A stretch of DNA of 64,000 bases from Alcaligenaceae bacterium (GTDB lineage Bacteria > Pseudomonadota > Gammaproteobacteria > Burkholderiales > Burkholderiaceae_B), in NCBI GenBank assembly GCA_012839585.1, contig DUNB01000075.1:1-64000 (forward strand), read 5' to 3'. The notes below the pieces were generated by a model, which had not been told where the DNA came from, made no database searches, and was given only the letters and a program-made list of their open reading frames with translations. Numbering within the stretch: position 1 is the first letter of the stretch; each line of letters begins with the position of its first letter. Shown one piece after another: positions 25,117-38,230 of the stretch. Both the position numbers and the translations under genes were made by a program.

Positions 25117-27150
25117 TTAATCCTGTCGCAAAAGATCCTTCAGCATTCCTAAGCGTTCTTTGGGAGTGAGATGTTGTTGGGCGGCCTCGACCACAGCCGT
25201 CTCTGCCAATCCCATTTCAGTGATAAAGCGGGATTTTTCTCTGACGGTGTATTCTTTGCCCCGACGACGACGTTTGCACCAACTTAACCGTAAACTGCGC
25301 TGTGCCCGGGTAATACCTACATACATAAGGCGACGTTCCTCTTGGATGCGCTGCGTCAGCACGACCTCCTCTTGGCCCACCGGAATATCTTCATCGTCAC
25401 GACCTAAGTGGGGCAGCAAACCTTCTTCTACTCCAATTAAAAACACGTGTTTGTATTCTAGTCCTTTGGCGGCATGTAAAGTGGATAGGTGCACCGCATC
25501 CACCTCATCGTTCTGATCATTGCGTTCAAGCATCGTAATTAAGGCCACGTGCTGGGATAAATCCAGCAGGCTCATTTCGTCTTGTTCTGCTTTAGATTTT
25601 AACCAACCGGTTAGTTCCAGCACATTTTGCCAGCGCGCCAAGGCCGGCTTGTCGTCGAAGACATCATACAAATAGCCCTCGTAGTTAATCGCAGATAACA
25701 ACTCATCTAAGACCGCGGCTCCCTCCCGCCCGGTGCGCTCGGCCTTAACACGTAGACGTGAGATAAATTCAGCAAAAACCTGCAAGGGTTTTAACTGCCG
25801 TTCGGCCAGCTTATCGGTCAAAGCAATGGCATCAATGGCCTCAAACATAGAGAGCTTGTACTCCATCGCTACCTCACCTAACTGCGTTAAGGTGCCTTGG
25901 CCTATGCCACGCCGCGGTGTGGTCGCTGCCCGAATAAAAGCCGGGTCGTCATCGTGGTTAGCGATCAAACGTATATAAGCCAAAATATCGCGGATCTCGG
26001 CCTTATCAAAAAAGCTTTGCCCCCCACTCATGACATACGGAATACGCAAATCGCGTAGCTGCTGTTCGATGAGCCGCGCTTGTTGGTTACTGCGATACAA
26101 CACCGCAAAATCCCCCCAAGGCGCTTTACGTTCAAATTTTTCGGCAGATAGGCTAATTCCTACCCATTCTGCCTCGGCCTGCTCATCGTCACAGTCTTTG
26201 ATTTTGATGGATTCACCGATGCCTAAGTCAGACCACAGTTTTTTACCAAACACCACCGGATTGTGACCGATCACATTGTTGGCCGCCTCTAGAATACGTT
26301 GGCTAGAGCGATAATTTTGCTCTAATTTAATGAGCTTTAGATCGGGGTAATCCACCGTCAACTGGTGCAGATTTTCTACTGTGGCACCGCGCCAAGCATA
26401 AATGGCCTGATCATCATCACCCACCGCTGTAAACATCGCCCTATCGCCCACCAGAGCCTGCACAAGACGATATTGGCACGTGTTGGTGTCTTGGTACTCA
26501 TCCACCAATAAATAATGCACACGCTCCTGCCAGCGCTGGCGTACCTCATCGTTATTTTCTAATAACTGGGTGGGCAATCGAATCAAATCATCAAAGTCCA
26601 CTGCCTGGTAGGCACGCAAGGTCTCATCATAGCTACGATACACTTTGGCTGATTCGGCTTGGCTTGGCGTCAAAATGGCTTTATCAGCTGCATCTGGGCT
26701 TAATAAGGCGTTTTTCCATAAAGAAATGTCTTGTTGTACCGCACGCAAGCGCCCTTTGTCCGTGGTCGCTAGGATCTCTTGAATGATGCCCAAGGTATCA
26801 TTGGAATCCATAATGGAAAATCGAGGCTTCAACCCCGCGGCGGCGGCCTCCTCGCGCAAGATTTTCAAGCCCAACGAATGAAAGGTGCTGATGGTCAGTC
26901 CCTTGGCTAAGCGTTTATCAATGAGATCCTGCACCCTTTCTGCCATTTCGCGAGCGGCCTTATTGGTAAAGGTCAGGGCAATAATACGTCGTGCACTATA
27001 ACCACACTCGCCAATCAGATACGCAATTTTTTGTGTGATCACCCGCGTTTTACCACTACCTGCCCCGGCTAGCACTAAAGCTGGTCCATTTAAATAGCGT
27101 ACCGCTTCGTGTTGAGCGGGGTTCAAACCTAAAGCAACAGCAGACGTCAT
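25117..27150 (-). CDS. rep: ATP-dependent DNA helicase Rep (UvrD/PcrA superfamily)
   Basis: A 677-residue superfamily 1A 3'-5' helicase. Walker A AGAGSGKT is at residues 28-35, motif Ia reads ALTFTNKAAREM, motif II LLVDEYQDTN, motif III GDDDQAIYAWRGA, and the C-terminal motifs include STLHAAKGLEYKHVFLIG and RRLMYVGITRAQ. The length of about 675 residues suits Rep better than UvrD, which is about 720 in E. coli. Rep assists fork movement and restart, which agrees with its position 3 bp after priA on the same transcript. Confidence 0.93.
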   Translation of the reverse strand: MTSAVALGLNPAQHEAVRYLNGPALVLAGAGSGKTRVITQKIAYLIGECGYSARRIIALTFTNKAAREMAERVQDLIDKRLAKGLTISTFHSLGLKILREEAAAAGLKPRFSIMDSNDTLGIIQEILATTDKGRLRAVQQDISLWKNALLSPDAADKAILTPSQAESAKVYRSYDETLRAYQAVDFDDLIRLPTQLLENNDEVRQRWQERVHYLLVDEYQDTNTCQYRLVQALVGDRAMFTAVGDDDQAIYAWRGATVENLHQLTVDYPDLKLIKLEQNYRSSQRILEAANNVIGHNPVVFGKKLWSDLGIGESIKIKDCDDEQAEAEWVGISLSAEKFERKAPWGDFAVLYRSNQQARLIEQQLRDLRIPYVMSGGQSFFDKAEIRDILAYIRLIANHDDDPAFIRAATTPRRGIGQGTLTQLGEVAMEYKLSMFEAIDAIALTDKLAERQLKPLQVFAEFISRLRVKAERTGREGAAVLDELLSAINYEGYLYDVFDDKPALARWQNVLELTGWLKSKAEQDEMSLLDLSQHVALITMLERNDQNDEVDAVHLSTLHAAKGLEYKHVFLIGVEEGLLPHLGRDDEDIPVGQEEVVLTQRIQEERRLMYVGITRAQRSLRLSWCKRRRRGKEYTVREKSRFITEMGLAETAVVEAAQQHLTPKERLGMLKDLLRQD

Positions 27151-27153
27151 GTG

Positions 27154-29199
27154 TTAAATATCCTGTGGATCGACTTCTAGAGTAAATTTGCAACGGTAAT
27201 GCTTGGCCAGCTCATCTAGCTGCCCGCCCCAGGTTTTCAAAAACACCTGTAGGGCCTGACGATGCTGGCTTTCGATCAGCAGCTGCGCCCGCTCTATGTT
27301 GGCCACCCGTACAATGCGTAGCGGCACAGCATCATATAAGAACACCCGATCTGCTCCTGGCATTTGAGGATGCTGCGCCCATTGTTTGGCCGTATTTAAA
27401 AAAGCCAATGCCTGATCAATGGTTTTAGCCTCGGCTGTGATCAGCGCCAAATACGCATAAGGTGGCAAACCCACGGTTTCGCGCTGTACCAGTTCGTGCT
27501 GGGCAAAGAGCTCGTAGTCTTGTTTTAATAAAGCCTGATAAACGGCTTGATCAGGGTAATCGGTTTGAATGAGCACCCTGGCCTCGTCGTGATGACGTCC
27601 AGCACGCCCAGAGACCTGCATCAGTTGCGCAAATAAGCGCTCGGGCGCGCGAAAATCCTGAGCAAACAACATGGTGTCCGCATTTAGCACACCCACCAAG
27701 GCTAGATTACTAAAATCATGACCTTTGGAGACCATTTGTGTGCCCACCAGTATATCGACCTCGCCGGCATGCACCTGCGCGAATAAAGCCTCTGCACTGC
27801 CTTTGCGGCGCGTGCTATCGGCATCAATACGCAGCAAACGCGCCTGCGGGAAACGCTCTGCTAAATATTCCTCTACGCGCTGGGTGCCTTTACCTAGCGG
27901 CTTTAAGTCAATATTGCCACAGTCCGGACAATGTTTGGCTACAGGGCTTTGTACCCCGCAGTGATGACACTGCATATAGTGCCGGTAGCCCTTGTGCAAT
28001 ACCGCATAAGCAGAACAATGTGGGCACTGACTGAGCCAACCACAAGAACCACAATGCAACACCGGCGCATAGCCTCTTCGATTGATAAATATCAAGGATT
28101 GCTTGCCTGCGGCTAAGGTTTGCTCTAAGGCCTCGATAAGCTGTGGTGACCAGCCCTGATCGAGCTGCGCGCGTCGTGTATCCACCAACTGAATGGTGGG
28201 CAAAGGCACGGCTTTTGCGCGCTGCGACAGGGTCAGTAATTGATAATGCCCCTTTTGCACATGGTGCCAGCTTTCTAGCGAGGGCGTGGCAGAACCCAAT
28301 ACCACCGGGATCTGTAACTGCTGGCCTCGCCAAATCGCCAAATCACGCGCTGAATAACGCAGCCCATCTTGTTGTTTGTAAGAATTATCGTGTTCCTCGT
28401 CCACGATAATCAGCCCCAACTGAGGCATGGCCGCAAAAATCGCCATCCTCGTCCCCAAGAGGATCTGTGCCGCGCCCTCTGTGACGTTTAGCCAAGCCTC
28501 TAGCCGTTTACCATCAGCCAAGGCGCTGTGCATTACCGCCACCTGATAGGGTTGCCCTTCGGCATCGACAAGGCGCTGACGCAAGGTTTGCTCAAACTGT
28601 GGCGTGAGGTTGATCTCGGGCACCATAAATAGCACTTGTTTGCCTTGAGCCAAGACGGCTAAGGCCGCCTGCATATAGGTTTCGGTTTTACCACTGCCCG
28701 TAATACCGTACAGCAAATAACGTGCTGCACCTGATTTTGCCGCGATGGTATCCACCGCTAGCTGTTGCTCTGCATTGAGCTCAGGCGCCGCTTTGGCTTT
28801 GATATTTTTAGCGGCCGCCTTTTTTCTTTTACGTAAGCGAGCTACCGGCCCCCCTTCGGCGCGTTTGCCGGTATACGCCGCCGGTCTACGTAAAGGAGCA
28901 GGCAACACCGGCATCACCACCTCTCCCAAGGGTCGCTGGTAATAGTTTGCTGCAAAGCGCGCCAAATCCAACCAAGTGCTAGGCATGGGGGCTACATCAG
29001 TTAACACCATGTCTACGGCTTTGACCTGATCGGCTTGAAATTCGGGCTGTGCCGGGGTTTCAATCACCATGCCGATCAGCTGTCTACGTCCAAAATGGAC
29101 CAGTACACGCGTGCCAATGGCCACTGCCTCGGAGTGATAGTAATCAAACAATCCCGGCAAAGGCACATCCAGTGCAACGCGTAACCAGTGTTTTTTCAT
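27154..29199 (-). CDS. priA: Primosomal replication restart helicase PriA
   Basis: A 681-residue helicase that rebuilds replication forks. It has an N-terminal 3'-DNA-binding domain (RVALDVPLPGLFDYY), Walker A GITGSGKT near residue 174, DEEH in motif II, and eight cysteines in four CxxC pairs (CGSC, CPHC, CHHC, CPDC) forming the two zinc sites. I use ATG 29199; a TTG at 29226 would put the start inside the hemE terminator hairpin. The gene runs straight into rep. Confidence 0.95.
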   Translation of the reverse strand: MKKHWLRVALDVPLPGLFDYYHSEAVAIGTRVLVHFGRRQLIGMVIETPAQPEFQADQVKAVDMVLTDVAPMPSTWLDLARFAANYYQRPLGEVVMPVLPAPLRRPAAYTGKRAEGGPVARLRKRKKAAAKNIKAKAAPELNAEQQLAVDTIAAKSGAARYLLYGITGSGKTETYMQAALAVLAQGKQVLFMVPEINLTPQFEQTLRQRLVDAEGQPYQVAVMHSALADGKRLEAWLNVTEGAAQILLGTRMAIFAAMPQLGLIIVDEEHDNSYKQQDGLRYSARDLAIWRGQQLQIPVVLGSATPSLESWHHVQKGHYQLLTLSQRAKAVPLPTIQLVDTRRAQLDQGWSPQLIEALEQTLAAGKQSLIFINRRGYAPVLHCGSCGWLSQCPHCSAYAVLHKGYRHYMQCHHCGVQSPVAKHCPDCGNIDLKPLGKGTQRVEEYLAERFPQARLLRIDADSTRRKGSAEALFAQVHAGEVDILVGTQMVSKGHDFSNLALVGVLNADTMLFAQDFRAPERLFAQLMQVSGRAGRHHDEARVLIQTDYPDQAVYQALLKQDYELFAQHELVQRETVGLPPYAYLALITAEAKTIDQALAFLNTAKQWAQHPQMPGADRVFLYDAVPLRIVRVANIERAQLLIESQHRQALQVFLKTWGGQLDELAKHYRCKFTLEVDPQDI

Positions 29200-29213
29200 G
29201 TTGGCTCTTTGAC

Positions 29214-29239
29214 AAAAAAGGCCCAAGAAACCTTGAGCC
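29214..29239 (-). terminator. Terminator between hemE and priA
   Basis: On the minus strand GGCTCAA (29239-29233) pairs with TTGGGCC (29226-29220), with one G-T pair and a 6-nt loop, then six T. It separates hemE from priA-rep and supports the downstream priA start. Confidence 0.7.
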
Positions 29240-29261
29240 TAATGATTCAGATGACGGTGTA

Positions 29262-30338
29262 TTAACCTTGGTGATATTGGGCACTGTAACTGTGGACCTC
29301 GTCCACCAGCACTTTCACCATATCTGGATCAGTAAAGCGAGAAATACCGTGGCCAAAGTTAAACACATGACCACCATTGCCAACCTGACCGAAATCATCA
29401 ATCACACGGCGTACCTCTTTGCGCACGGCTTGTTCACCGCCGAACATGACCATGGGATCCATATTGCCTTGGAAAGCCACCTGGTCTTGTAAACGCTGAC
29501 GCGCCTGAGTCAGGTTAACGGTCCAGTCCACACCGACTGCATCGGCGCCACACTGAACGATGTCCTCTAGCCACTGCCCACCACCTTTAGTGAACACAAT
29601 AACCGGTACACGGCGACCATCGTTATCACGGATTAAGCCATCTACCACTTTTTTGGTGTACTGCAAGGAGAATTCCTGGAACAGGCTATCCGCCATTACC
29701 CCACCCCAGCTGTCAAAGATCATGGCAGCCTGTGCTCCTGCGCGAATCTGCTCGTTTAAGTACTGAATGGTGGTCTGTGCATTAATTTCCAGGATGTGAT
29801 GAACCAAGTCAGGACGTCCATACATCATACCCTTGATAAGACGGTAATCGGCTGAGCCTTGGCCTTCGACCATGTAACAGCCGATAGTCCAGGGGCTACC
29901 TGCAAAACCAATCAAGGGGACTTTGCCATCGAGTTCTTTGCGAATGAGGTTTACCGCATCAAAGACATATTGCAGTTTGGCCATGTCGGGCACAGCCAAA
30001 CGTTTCACATCGTCCTCGTTACGAAGAGGATGGGCAAACTGGGGACCCTCGCCATGCACGAAGTCCAAGCCCAACCCCATGGCGTGAGGAATAGTCAAAA
30101 TATCAGAAAACAGAATGGCCGCGTCTAAATCAAAACGACGTAACGGCTGCAAGGTGACCTCGCACGCGTATTCTTTGTTTTGGGCTAACCCCATAAAAGA
30201 ACCGGCTTCTGCACGGGTTGCACGGTATTCAGGCAAGTAACGACCAGCCTGACGCATAAGCCAAACAGGGGTATAGGGAACTGGCTCGCGCAACAAAGAG
30301 CGCAACAAAATATCGTTTTTAAGTTGTGGTAATGACAC
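29262..30338 (-). CDS. hemE: Uroporphyrinogen decarboxylase
   Basis: A 358-residue enzyme that removes the four acetate carboxyls of uroporphyrinogen III to make coproporphyrinogen III in haem synthesis. The N-terminal signature [14 protein letters not shown] (about residues 26-39) and the internal [19 protein letters not shown] are diagnostic, as is the C-terminal [13 protein letters not shown]. The start is GTG at 30338 with AGGAATT upstream. It lies 16 bp after the Fis-type regulator gene on the same strand. Confidence 0.97.
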   Translation of the reverse strand: MSLPQLKNDILLRSLLREPVPYTPVWLMRQAGRYLPEYRATRAEAGSFMGLAQNKEYACEVTLQPLRRFDLDAAILFSDILTIPHAMGLGLDFVHGEGPQFAHPLRNEDDVKRLAVPDMAKLQYVFDAVNLIRKELDGKVPLIGFAGSPWTIGCYMVEGQGSADYRLIKGMMYGRPDLVHHILEINAQTTIQYLNEQIRAGAQAAMIFDSWGGVMADSLFQEFSLQYTKKVVDGLIRDNDGRRVPVIVFTKGGGQWLEDIVQCGADAVGVDWTVNLTQARQRLQDQVAFQGNMDPMVMFGGEQAVRKEVRRVIDDFGQVGNGGHVFNFGHGISRFTDPDMVKVLVDEVHSYSAQYHQG

Positions 30339-30354
30339 GGCAATTCCTAAATAA

Positions 30355-31122
30355 TCAATGTCTGCTTATTTTAACGAATTGATGCGAATCTGGGCAGGCA
30401 GACACCCGATAAATATCCGCATCAATATTGTGTTTTCGCATTAGCTCCCAAAAGGAGCGTCTGTGTTTGTTGGCGGCACGCGCAGCACGCGTGATATTAC
30501 CCTGATTGCGCACTAACGTCGCACGGATATACGCCTTTTCAAAACGTTGGACCACTGTGTTTTTGGCCTGCTGAAAAGGTTGGCCATGTGCCGCATAGCG
30601 AGCGGCCACCGCAGCGGTGTAGGCATCTAATGGGGCCGAGCTTTCGTTTAATAAGAGCTCTTCATCATTAGCGTTGGGGACCTCGGTGCTGGTCTCGGGT
30701 TGGGGGTGATAGCGATTGTTTTTATGCAAACGTTGCTGCAAGAGCTTAACACGGATGGGAAGCTCTGTTTTGAGGCTATCCGCATGTAAAAAATCATCAG
30801 CCCCAGCATCGAGTACGTCTTGGATCGCAATCGCCTGTAAATTGCGCACTATGGCCAAAATGGGTGTGCGCAAATGGCGACGCGCATAATACAACTGACT
30901 ACGAATCCAGGAAAGATTTGCGGGGCTCACGGCCACTAAAGCCAAATCATAATGCAACAAACTAACAGCCCATTGGCGCAAGCCTTGATCCACCGTATCA
31001 CCCTGTAGCAGAGGCTCAAAGGCTAACGTGTGCACATGCAGGTTTTTATATCTACCTGCATAAGCAGAAGCCCATTGGCTTTGCTGATCGATCAACAGCA
31101 CTGCGTTTTTTATCGTATTCAT
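30355..31122 (-). CDS. Fis-type HTH regulator with degenerate receiver domain
   Basis: A 255-residue protein. Residues about 5-135 look like a response-regulator receiver (VLLIDQQ at the start, [10 protein letters not shown] near 112-121). The phospho-acceptor Asp is missing (DLALVAVSP) and so is the conserved Lys-Pro pair. Residues about 185-235 are a Fis-family helix-turn-helix ([41 protein letters not shown]), the DNA-binding end normally found on NtrC-type activators, but no AAA+ domain is present. It is likely a phosphorylation-independent regulator. AGGAGA before the ATG supports the start. hemE follows 16 bp on. Confidence 0.75.
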   Translation of the reverse strand: MNTIKNAVLLIDQQSQWASAYAGRYKNLHVHTLAFEPLLQGDTVDQGLRQWAVSLLHYDLALVAVSPANLSWIRSQLYYARRHLRTPILAIVRNLQAIAIQDVLDAGADDFLHADSLKTELPIRVKLLQQRLHKNNRYHPQPETSTEVPNANDEELLLNESSAPLDAYTAAVAARYAAHGQPFQQAKNTVVQRFEKAYIRATLVRNQGNITRAARAANKHRRSFWELMRKHNIDADIYRVSACPDSHQFVKISRH

Positions 31123-31264
31123 GAGTGTCTCCTCGAGTTATGTTTCTATGTGGAGTCCATCATAAAAACCTAGCCCCAAAGACACTATGCGTACTTAACG
31201 CAGTTTTACACAAAATAGTAGCGTATAAATACGTAGATACTACTAAATAGAGGTGGCGCTACAC

Positions 31265-31292
31265 AAAATAGGCGCCTATAGGCGCCTATTTT
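31265..31292 (-). terminator. Terminator of the atp operon
   Basis: A perfect 28-base palindrome: AAAATAGGCGCC (31265-31276), TATA, GGCGCCTATTTT (31281-31292). It lies 20 bp past the atpC stop. The minus-strand T-run is only four bases, so termination may be partial. Confidence 0.75.
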
Positions 31293-31312
31293 TTAAAGTA
31301 TCAACACGACGA

Positions 31313-31735
31313 TTAATGACGGGATACTTTACTGAATCTGCGAGCAGCCTCAGCCTGAGCAGACAACATAGCAAGCTCAGCTTCGACCACAGCAATGTCC
31401 GCTTTCTCTTTGGTATTACGTAAAGCCTCTTCGGCACGCTTGCGTGCTTCTAGGGCTTTTTGTTCATCCAAATCGGCTGCACGGATCGCAGTATCAGATA
31501 ATACTGCTACCTTACCGGGTTGAACTTCGAGAATACCGCCGGCAATGAAGATATGCTCTTCGGTGCCGTCGGCTAATTCGACTTTCATGGTGCCCGGACG
31601 AATGCGAGAAATCAATGGGGTGTGACCTGGCAAAATACCAAGCTCACCGGATTCACCAGGCAAAACCACAAATTTGGCTTCGCCTGAGAATAATGATTTT
31701 TCTGCACTGACTACGTCAACTTGAAGCACTGCCAT
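31313..31735 (-). CDS. atpC: ATP synthase F1 subunit epsilon
   Basis: A 140-residue central-stalk subunit. The N-terminal beta domain includes [14 protein letters not shown], and a C-terminal helical hairpin (residues about 90-135) can inhibit ATP hydrolysis. It is the last gene of the atp operon, 10 bp after atpD. Confidence 0.97.
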   Translation of the reverse strand: MAVLQVDVVSAEKSLFSGEAKFVVLPGESGELGILPGHTPLISRIRPGTMKVELADGTEEHIFIAGGILEVQPGKVAVLSDTAIRAADLDEQKALEARKRAEEALRNTKEKADIAVVEAELAMLSAQAEAARRFSKVSRH

Positions 31736-31745
31736 GAGTCAATCC

Positions 31746-34126
<2,381 letters not shown>

Positions 34127-34189
34127 CACACTTTCCTGTAAAGGCATTGCTGAGCCTGCTTATGCAGGCTCATTCAATGTGCCTATGAG

Positions 34190-35731
34190 TTAGAATGCGC
34201 CGTTCTTTTTAAAGTCTGCGATAGCAGCCGCTAACTCTGTTTCATCTTCTTTGCTGAGTTTGTTGTTATCAGCAATGCGTTGAACCAAATCAGCGTTTTT
34301 ACTGCGTAGCGAGTCTTTAAGCGCTTTTTCAAATGGCAATACCTGCTCAACCTCGAGGTCATCGAAGTAGCCGTTGTTCACAGCAAATAGAGCGACGGAC
34401 ATTTCCCATACAGGTAGTGTTACGTATTGTGGCTGTTTTAAGAGCTCAACAACACGACGACCACGCTCTAACTGACGACGAGTTGCTTCGTCCAAGTCAG
34501 ACGCAAACTGCGCGAAAGCAGCCAATTCACGGTACTGCGCCAAGTCGGTACGAATACCGCCGGACATTTTCTTCATGACGTTAGTTTGCGCCGCACCACC
34601 CACACGAGATACCGAGATACCTGCGTTAATCGCAGGACGGATACCAGCGTGGAACAAGTCAGTTTCCAAGAAAATCTGACCGTCAGTAATCGAAATTACG
34701 TTGGTTGGAACGAAAGCAGATACGTCACCTGCCTGGGTTTCAATAATTGGCAACGCAGTCAAAGAACCGGTTTTGCCTTTTACTGCACCATTTGTGAATT
34801 TTTCTACGTAGTCTGCGTTAACGCGAGCAGAACGCTCTAGCAAACGAGAGTGTAGGTAGAACACATCACCAGGGTACGCTTCACGTCCTGGAGGACGACG
34901 TAGTAGTAGAGACACTTGACGGTAAGCCCATGCTTGTTTGGTCAAGTCATCATATACGATCAGTGCGTCTTCACCACGGTCGCGGAAGTATTCACCCATG
35001 GTACAGCCAGCATAAGGAGCCAAGTACTGCATAGCAGCGGACTCAGATGCAGCAGCAGCCACAACGATGGTGTATTCCAAAGCGCCGTGTTCTTCGAGTT
35101 TACGTACTACGTTGTTAATCGTAGAGGCCTTTTGACCTACTGCAACGTAAATACACTTAACGTTTTTACCTTTTTGGTTGATGATGGTATCAACCGCAAC
35201 CGCTGTTTTACCTGTTTGACGGTCACCAATGATCAACTCGCGCTGACCACGACCTACTGGAACCATGGCGTCAATCGCCTTAATACCAGTTTGCAAAGGC
35301 TCATCAACAGATTGACGTGCAATTACCCCAGGGGCAACTTTTTCAATCACGTCAGTTTCTTTGGCGTTGATAGGACCTTTACCATCAATTGGGTTACCTA
35401 GCGTATCAACTACGCGGCCTAGTAGTTCTGGGCCTACGGGAACCTCTAGAATGCGACCTGTTGTTTTAACGGGGTCGCCTTCGGAAATGCCGGTGTAATC
35501 ACCCAAAATAACAGCACCAACGGAATCACGCTCTAAGTTAAGCGCCAAACCGAAAACGTTGTTGGGAAATTCAAGCATTTCACCCTGCATTACATCGGAT
35601 AAACCGTGAATGCGAGTAATACCGTCAGTCACGGATACCACCGTGCCTTGGGTGCGAACGTCTGTGGACACGCTTAAGCCTTCAATTCGGCTTTTTAGCA
35701 GTTCGCTGATCTCAGACGGGTTAAGTTGCAT
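34190..35731 (-). CDS. atpA: ATP synthase F1 subunit alpha
   Basis: A 513-residue non-catalytic nucleotide-binding subunit. The P-loop GDRQTGKT lies near residue 170, and the conserved [30 protein letters not shown] block follows. Length is normal. It lies between atpH and atpG in the standard order. Confidence 0.99.
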   Translation of the reverse strand: MQLNPSEISELLKSRIEGLSVSTDVRTQGTVVSVTDGITRIHGLSDVMQGEMLEFPNNVFGLALNLERDSVGAVILGDYTGISEGDPVKTTGRILEVPVGPELLGRVVDTLGNPIDGKGPINAKETDVIEKVAPGVIARQSVDEPLQTGIKAIDAMVPVGRGQRELIIGDRQTGKTAVAVDTIINQKGKNVKCIYVAVGQKASTINNVVRKLEEHGALEYTIVVAAAASESAAMQYLAPYAGCTMGEYFRDRGEDALIVYDDLTKQAWAYRQVSLLLRRPPGREAYPGDVFYLHSRLLERSARVNADYVEKFTNGAVKGKTGSLTALPIIETQAGDVSAFVPTNVISITDGQIFLETDLFHAGIRPAINAGISVSRVGGAAQTNVMKKMSGGIRTDLAQYRELAAFAQFASDLDEATRRQLERGRRVVELLKQPQYVTLPVWEMSVALFAVNNGYFDDLEVEQVLPFEKALKDSLRSKNADLVQRIADNNKLSKEDETELAAAIADFKKNGAF

Positions 35732-35767
35732 GTTCAGACTCCTGGAATCCTGTAATCTGGCCGGCGA

Positions 35768-36304
35768 TCAAGCTGCCAGTGTGTCGCGCATGCGGGCCAG
35801 CTGGGCCTGCACGGAAGTGTCTAGTACTTGGTCACCAACCATTACGCGTACACCACCGATCAGAGCAGCGTCCACGGTCACCTCGGGTATAAGCTTTAAG
35901 CCGAATTTCTTTTCGAGCCCAACAACAAGTTCGTTGATTTGCTCTTGGCTTAATTCATAGGCGCTCGTAATGCGCGCCAACGCAGTACCTTCGAGTTGGT
36001 GTTTTAAAACCTCAAATTGCTCAGCGATTTGTGGCAAAAGCAAAATACGCTCGTTGCCTACTAGCAATTCAAGGAGGTTCCGCGCTTTGTCAGAAAGCGG
36101 GGTTTTCATCAGACCTGCAAAAAGCTCATAACGCTGTTGGTTAGAAAGTCCGGGTCTAGATAGGACTTTACTCACCTCTGGGTGACCGGCCACCTGAGCC
36201 ATTTCGGACAACAGGGCCGACCACTGCTCTAGCGTTCCCTCATTGCGTACAGATGCAAAAAGAGCCTCGGCGTAAGGTCTGGCAATAGTCGATAGTTCAG
36301 CCAT
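35768..36304 (-). CDS. atpH: ATP synthase F1 subunit delta
   Basis: A 178-residue peripheral-stalk subunit that joins F1 to the b-dimer. The N-terminal [11 protein letters not shown] and the C-terminal [24 protein letters not shown] are the family signatures. Confidence 0.97.
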   Translation of the reverse strand: MAELSTIARPYAEALFASVRNEGTLEQWSALLSEMAQVAGHPEVSKVLSRPGLSNQQRYELFAGLMKTPLSDKARNLLELLVGNERILLLPQIAEQFEVLKHQLEGTALARITSAYELSQEQINELVVGLEKKFGLKLIPEVTVDAALIGGVRVMVGDQVLDTSVQAQLARMRDTLAA

Positions 36305-36318
36305 GGCCTGCCTTCAGA

Positions 36319-36789
36319 TTAAAGTTGAGCCTTAAGCTGCTCTAGCAGCTGGGCATGCGCTTTGGAGTCAACTTCGCGTTGCAGAATCTGCTCCGCGCCT
36401 TTAACTGCCAACACCGCTACCTCGCCACGCAATGTATCGCGTAAGCGTTGTACTTCTTGGGCAGCGTCCTGTTGAGCTTGCGCAATAATGCGCGCTTTTT
36501 CCGCTTCTGCCTCATGGCGAGCCTGTTCGATTAGCGCAGCAGCTTGCTTTTCAGCGTCAGCCAAGCGCGAATGGTTATCAGACTTTGCGGATGCTTCCAT
36601 CAGACTGATACGTGCCTGAGCTTGAGCGAGGTCAGCTTTGCCTTTTTCGGCAGCAGCTAAACCATCAGCGATTTTCTGGCGACGATCATCGATTGCTTTT
36701 GTCAAGGGAGGCCATACGAATGTCATCGTAAACCAAGCCAAGACGAAAAACACGATCATCTGAAAAAAGAGAGTCGCGTTTAAATTCAC
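36319..36789 (-). CDS. atpF: ATP synthase F0 subunit b
   Basis: A 156-residue peripheral-stalk subunit with one N-terminal membrane helix (about residues 5-27) and a long charged coiled coil. It starts 137 bp after atpE, an unusually large gap for this operon, which contains hairpins. Confidence 0.97.
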   Translation of the reverse strand: MNLNATLFFQMIVFFVLAWFTMTFVWPPLTKAIDDRRQKIADGLAAAEKGKADLAQAQARISLMEASAKSDNHSRLADAEKQAAALIEQARHEAEAEKARIIAQAQQDAAQEVQRLRDTLRGEVAVLAVKGAEQILQREVDSKAHAQLLEQLKAQL

Positions 36790-36853
36790 GGTCGTTTCCC
36801 TTATATACCACTCGTGTCCGGCGCTTGGAAGCCACCTGACACTATCTAATCAA

Positions 36854-36915
36854 GCCGCTAGCGGCGCGTGAAAGTGCACCGCTTACGACTGCCTGTCCGC
36901 CTTGGGCCAGCGGAC
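36854..36915 (-). other. Two hairpins in the atpE-atpF gap
   Basis: Just downstream of atpE, GTCCGC (36895-36900) pairs with GCGGAC (36910-36915) around a 9-nt loop. Further on, GCCGCTAGCGGC (36854-36865) is a perfect 12-base palindrome. Neither is followed by a T-run, so they are not simple terminators. They could protect the atpE mRNA end or damp read-through. Confidence 0.5.
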
Positions 36916-36926
36916 CCGCGCCACTA

Positions 36927-37199
<273 letters not shown>

Positions 37200-37275
37200 T
37201 CAAAATTACAAAAAAACGGCGTAGCAGAAGGATTCTGCATCCCGGTTTCGGTGACCGACCAAAACCGGAAACTGA

Positions 37276-38157
37276 TTAATGGCCTTCGTGAGCCTGACCG
37301 ATATATACCAGTGTCAGCATCATGAAAATAAATGCCTGCAATAGCACGATTAAGATGTGGAAAATAGCCCACACAGAACCAGCTAGTACATGGCCGATAC
37401 CCAAGCCAAGGCTTGCGCCATTAAACCCTGTCCATGCGCCACCCAAAAGGGCGATCAACATGAAAACTAATTCACCAGCAAACATGTTGCCAAACAACCG
37501 CATACCGAGTGACACCGTTTTGGCGCCGTATTCGATTAGGTTGAGAAGAATATTAAAAGGTGAAAGCAATACACCTGCAATCCCACCAAAAGTGAAGGGA
37601 GCAGTAAAGAGTTCTTTGACGAAACCACCGGGTTTTTTGATCTTGATGCTGTAGTAGAGCGTGAGCAATAGCACGCCTAGAGACATACCCATTGGTACGT
37701 TCAAGTCAGCAGTAGGCAAAATACGATGGTAATACAATGGATCGCCAGCCTCGGCACCTAAGCCGGTAGTGGCAAATGTCCATGGCAACAAGTCGACTGG
37801 TAACAAGTCGAGCACGTTCATGAGGACAATCCAGAGGAAAATAGTGAGTGCCAATGGAGCCACAAAACGACGTGATTCCTCATTGTGCACAATAGATTTA
37901 GCTTGATCTTCGACCCAGCTAACTAAAATTTCAATCGCGGCTTGAAAGCGACCAGGCACACCAACTGTAGCCGTACGTGCAGCACGGTACATGATGTAGA
38001 CGGCAATGAAGCCCATTAGCAACGACCAAAATACGGAGTCGTAGTTGATAACGCTGAAATTAGCGAGTACATCCTGTTTAGCACCAACGTTGTTCAAATG
38101 AACTAGGTGATGTTGGATGTAATCTGACTGAGGCGAATTAGCACTAGCAGCAGCCAT
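37276..38157 (-). CDS. atpB: ATP synthase F0 subunit a
   Basis: A 293-residue membrane subunit holding the proton half-channels. The essential arginine lies in [15 protein letters not shown], and the C-terminal helix carries [16 protein letters not shown]. Length is typical of betaproteobacteria. Confidence 0.98.
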   Translation of the reverse strand: MAAASANSPQSDYIQHHLVHLNNVGAKQDVLANFSVINYDSVFWSLLMGFIAVYIMYRAARTATVGVPGRFQAAIEILVSWVEDQAKSIVHNEESRRFVAPLALTIFLWIVLMNVLDLLPVDLLPWTFATTGLGAEAGDPLYYHRILPTADLNVPMGMSLGVLLLTLYYSIKIKKPGGFVKELFTAPFTFGGIAGVLLSPFNILLNLIEYGAKTVSLGMRLFGNMFAGELVFMLIALLGGAWTGFNGASLGLGIGHVLAGSVWAIFHILIVLLQAFIFMMLTLVYIGQAHEGH

Positions 38158-38174
38158 CTGTAATTACCCTGTTA

Positions 38175-38230
38175 TGTTAAAGGCCTAAAGCCCACGATTA
38201 AGTGTTAAAGGCCTAAAGCCCACGATTAAG
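38175..38230. repeat. 28-bp tandem duplication at the atpI 3' end
   Basis: Two identical 28-base units (38175-38202 and 38203-38230) lie head to tail between atpB and atpI. The unit begins TGTTAAAGGCCTAAAGCCCA and ends CGATTAAG. The copy nearer atpI contains the atpI stop codon, so the duplication copied the gene end and its flank. Confidence 0.95.

Noticed and set aside
27908-28333. 141-codon frame inside priA on the same strand, out of frame
   Set aside because: It overlaps the PriA zinc-site and helicase coding region completely and has no independent signals.
34916-35401. 161-codon open frame antisense to atpA
   Set aside because: It is the mirror of a highly conserved gene, has no ribosome site and no recognisable domain; a shadow of atpA codon use.
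38175-38230. CRISPR-like repeat between atpB and atpI
   Set aside because: Two adjacent copies with no spacer are a simple tandem duplication, not an array; no cas gene is present.
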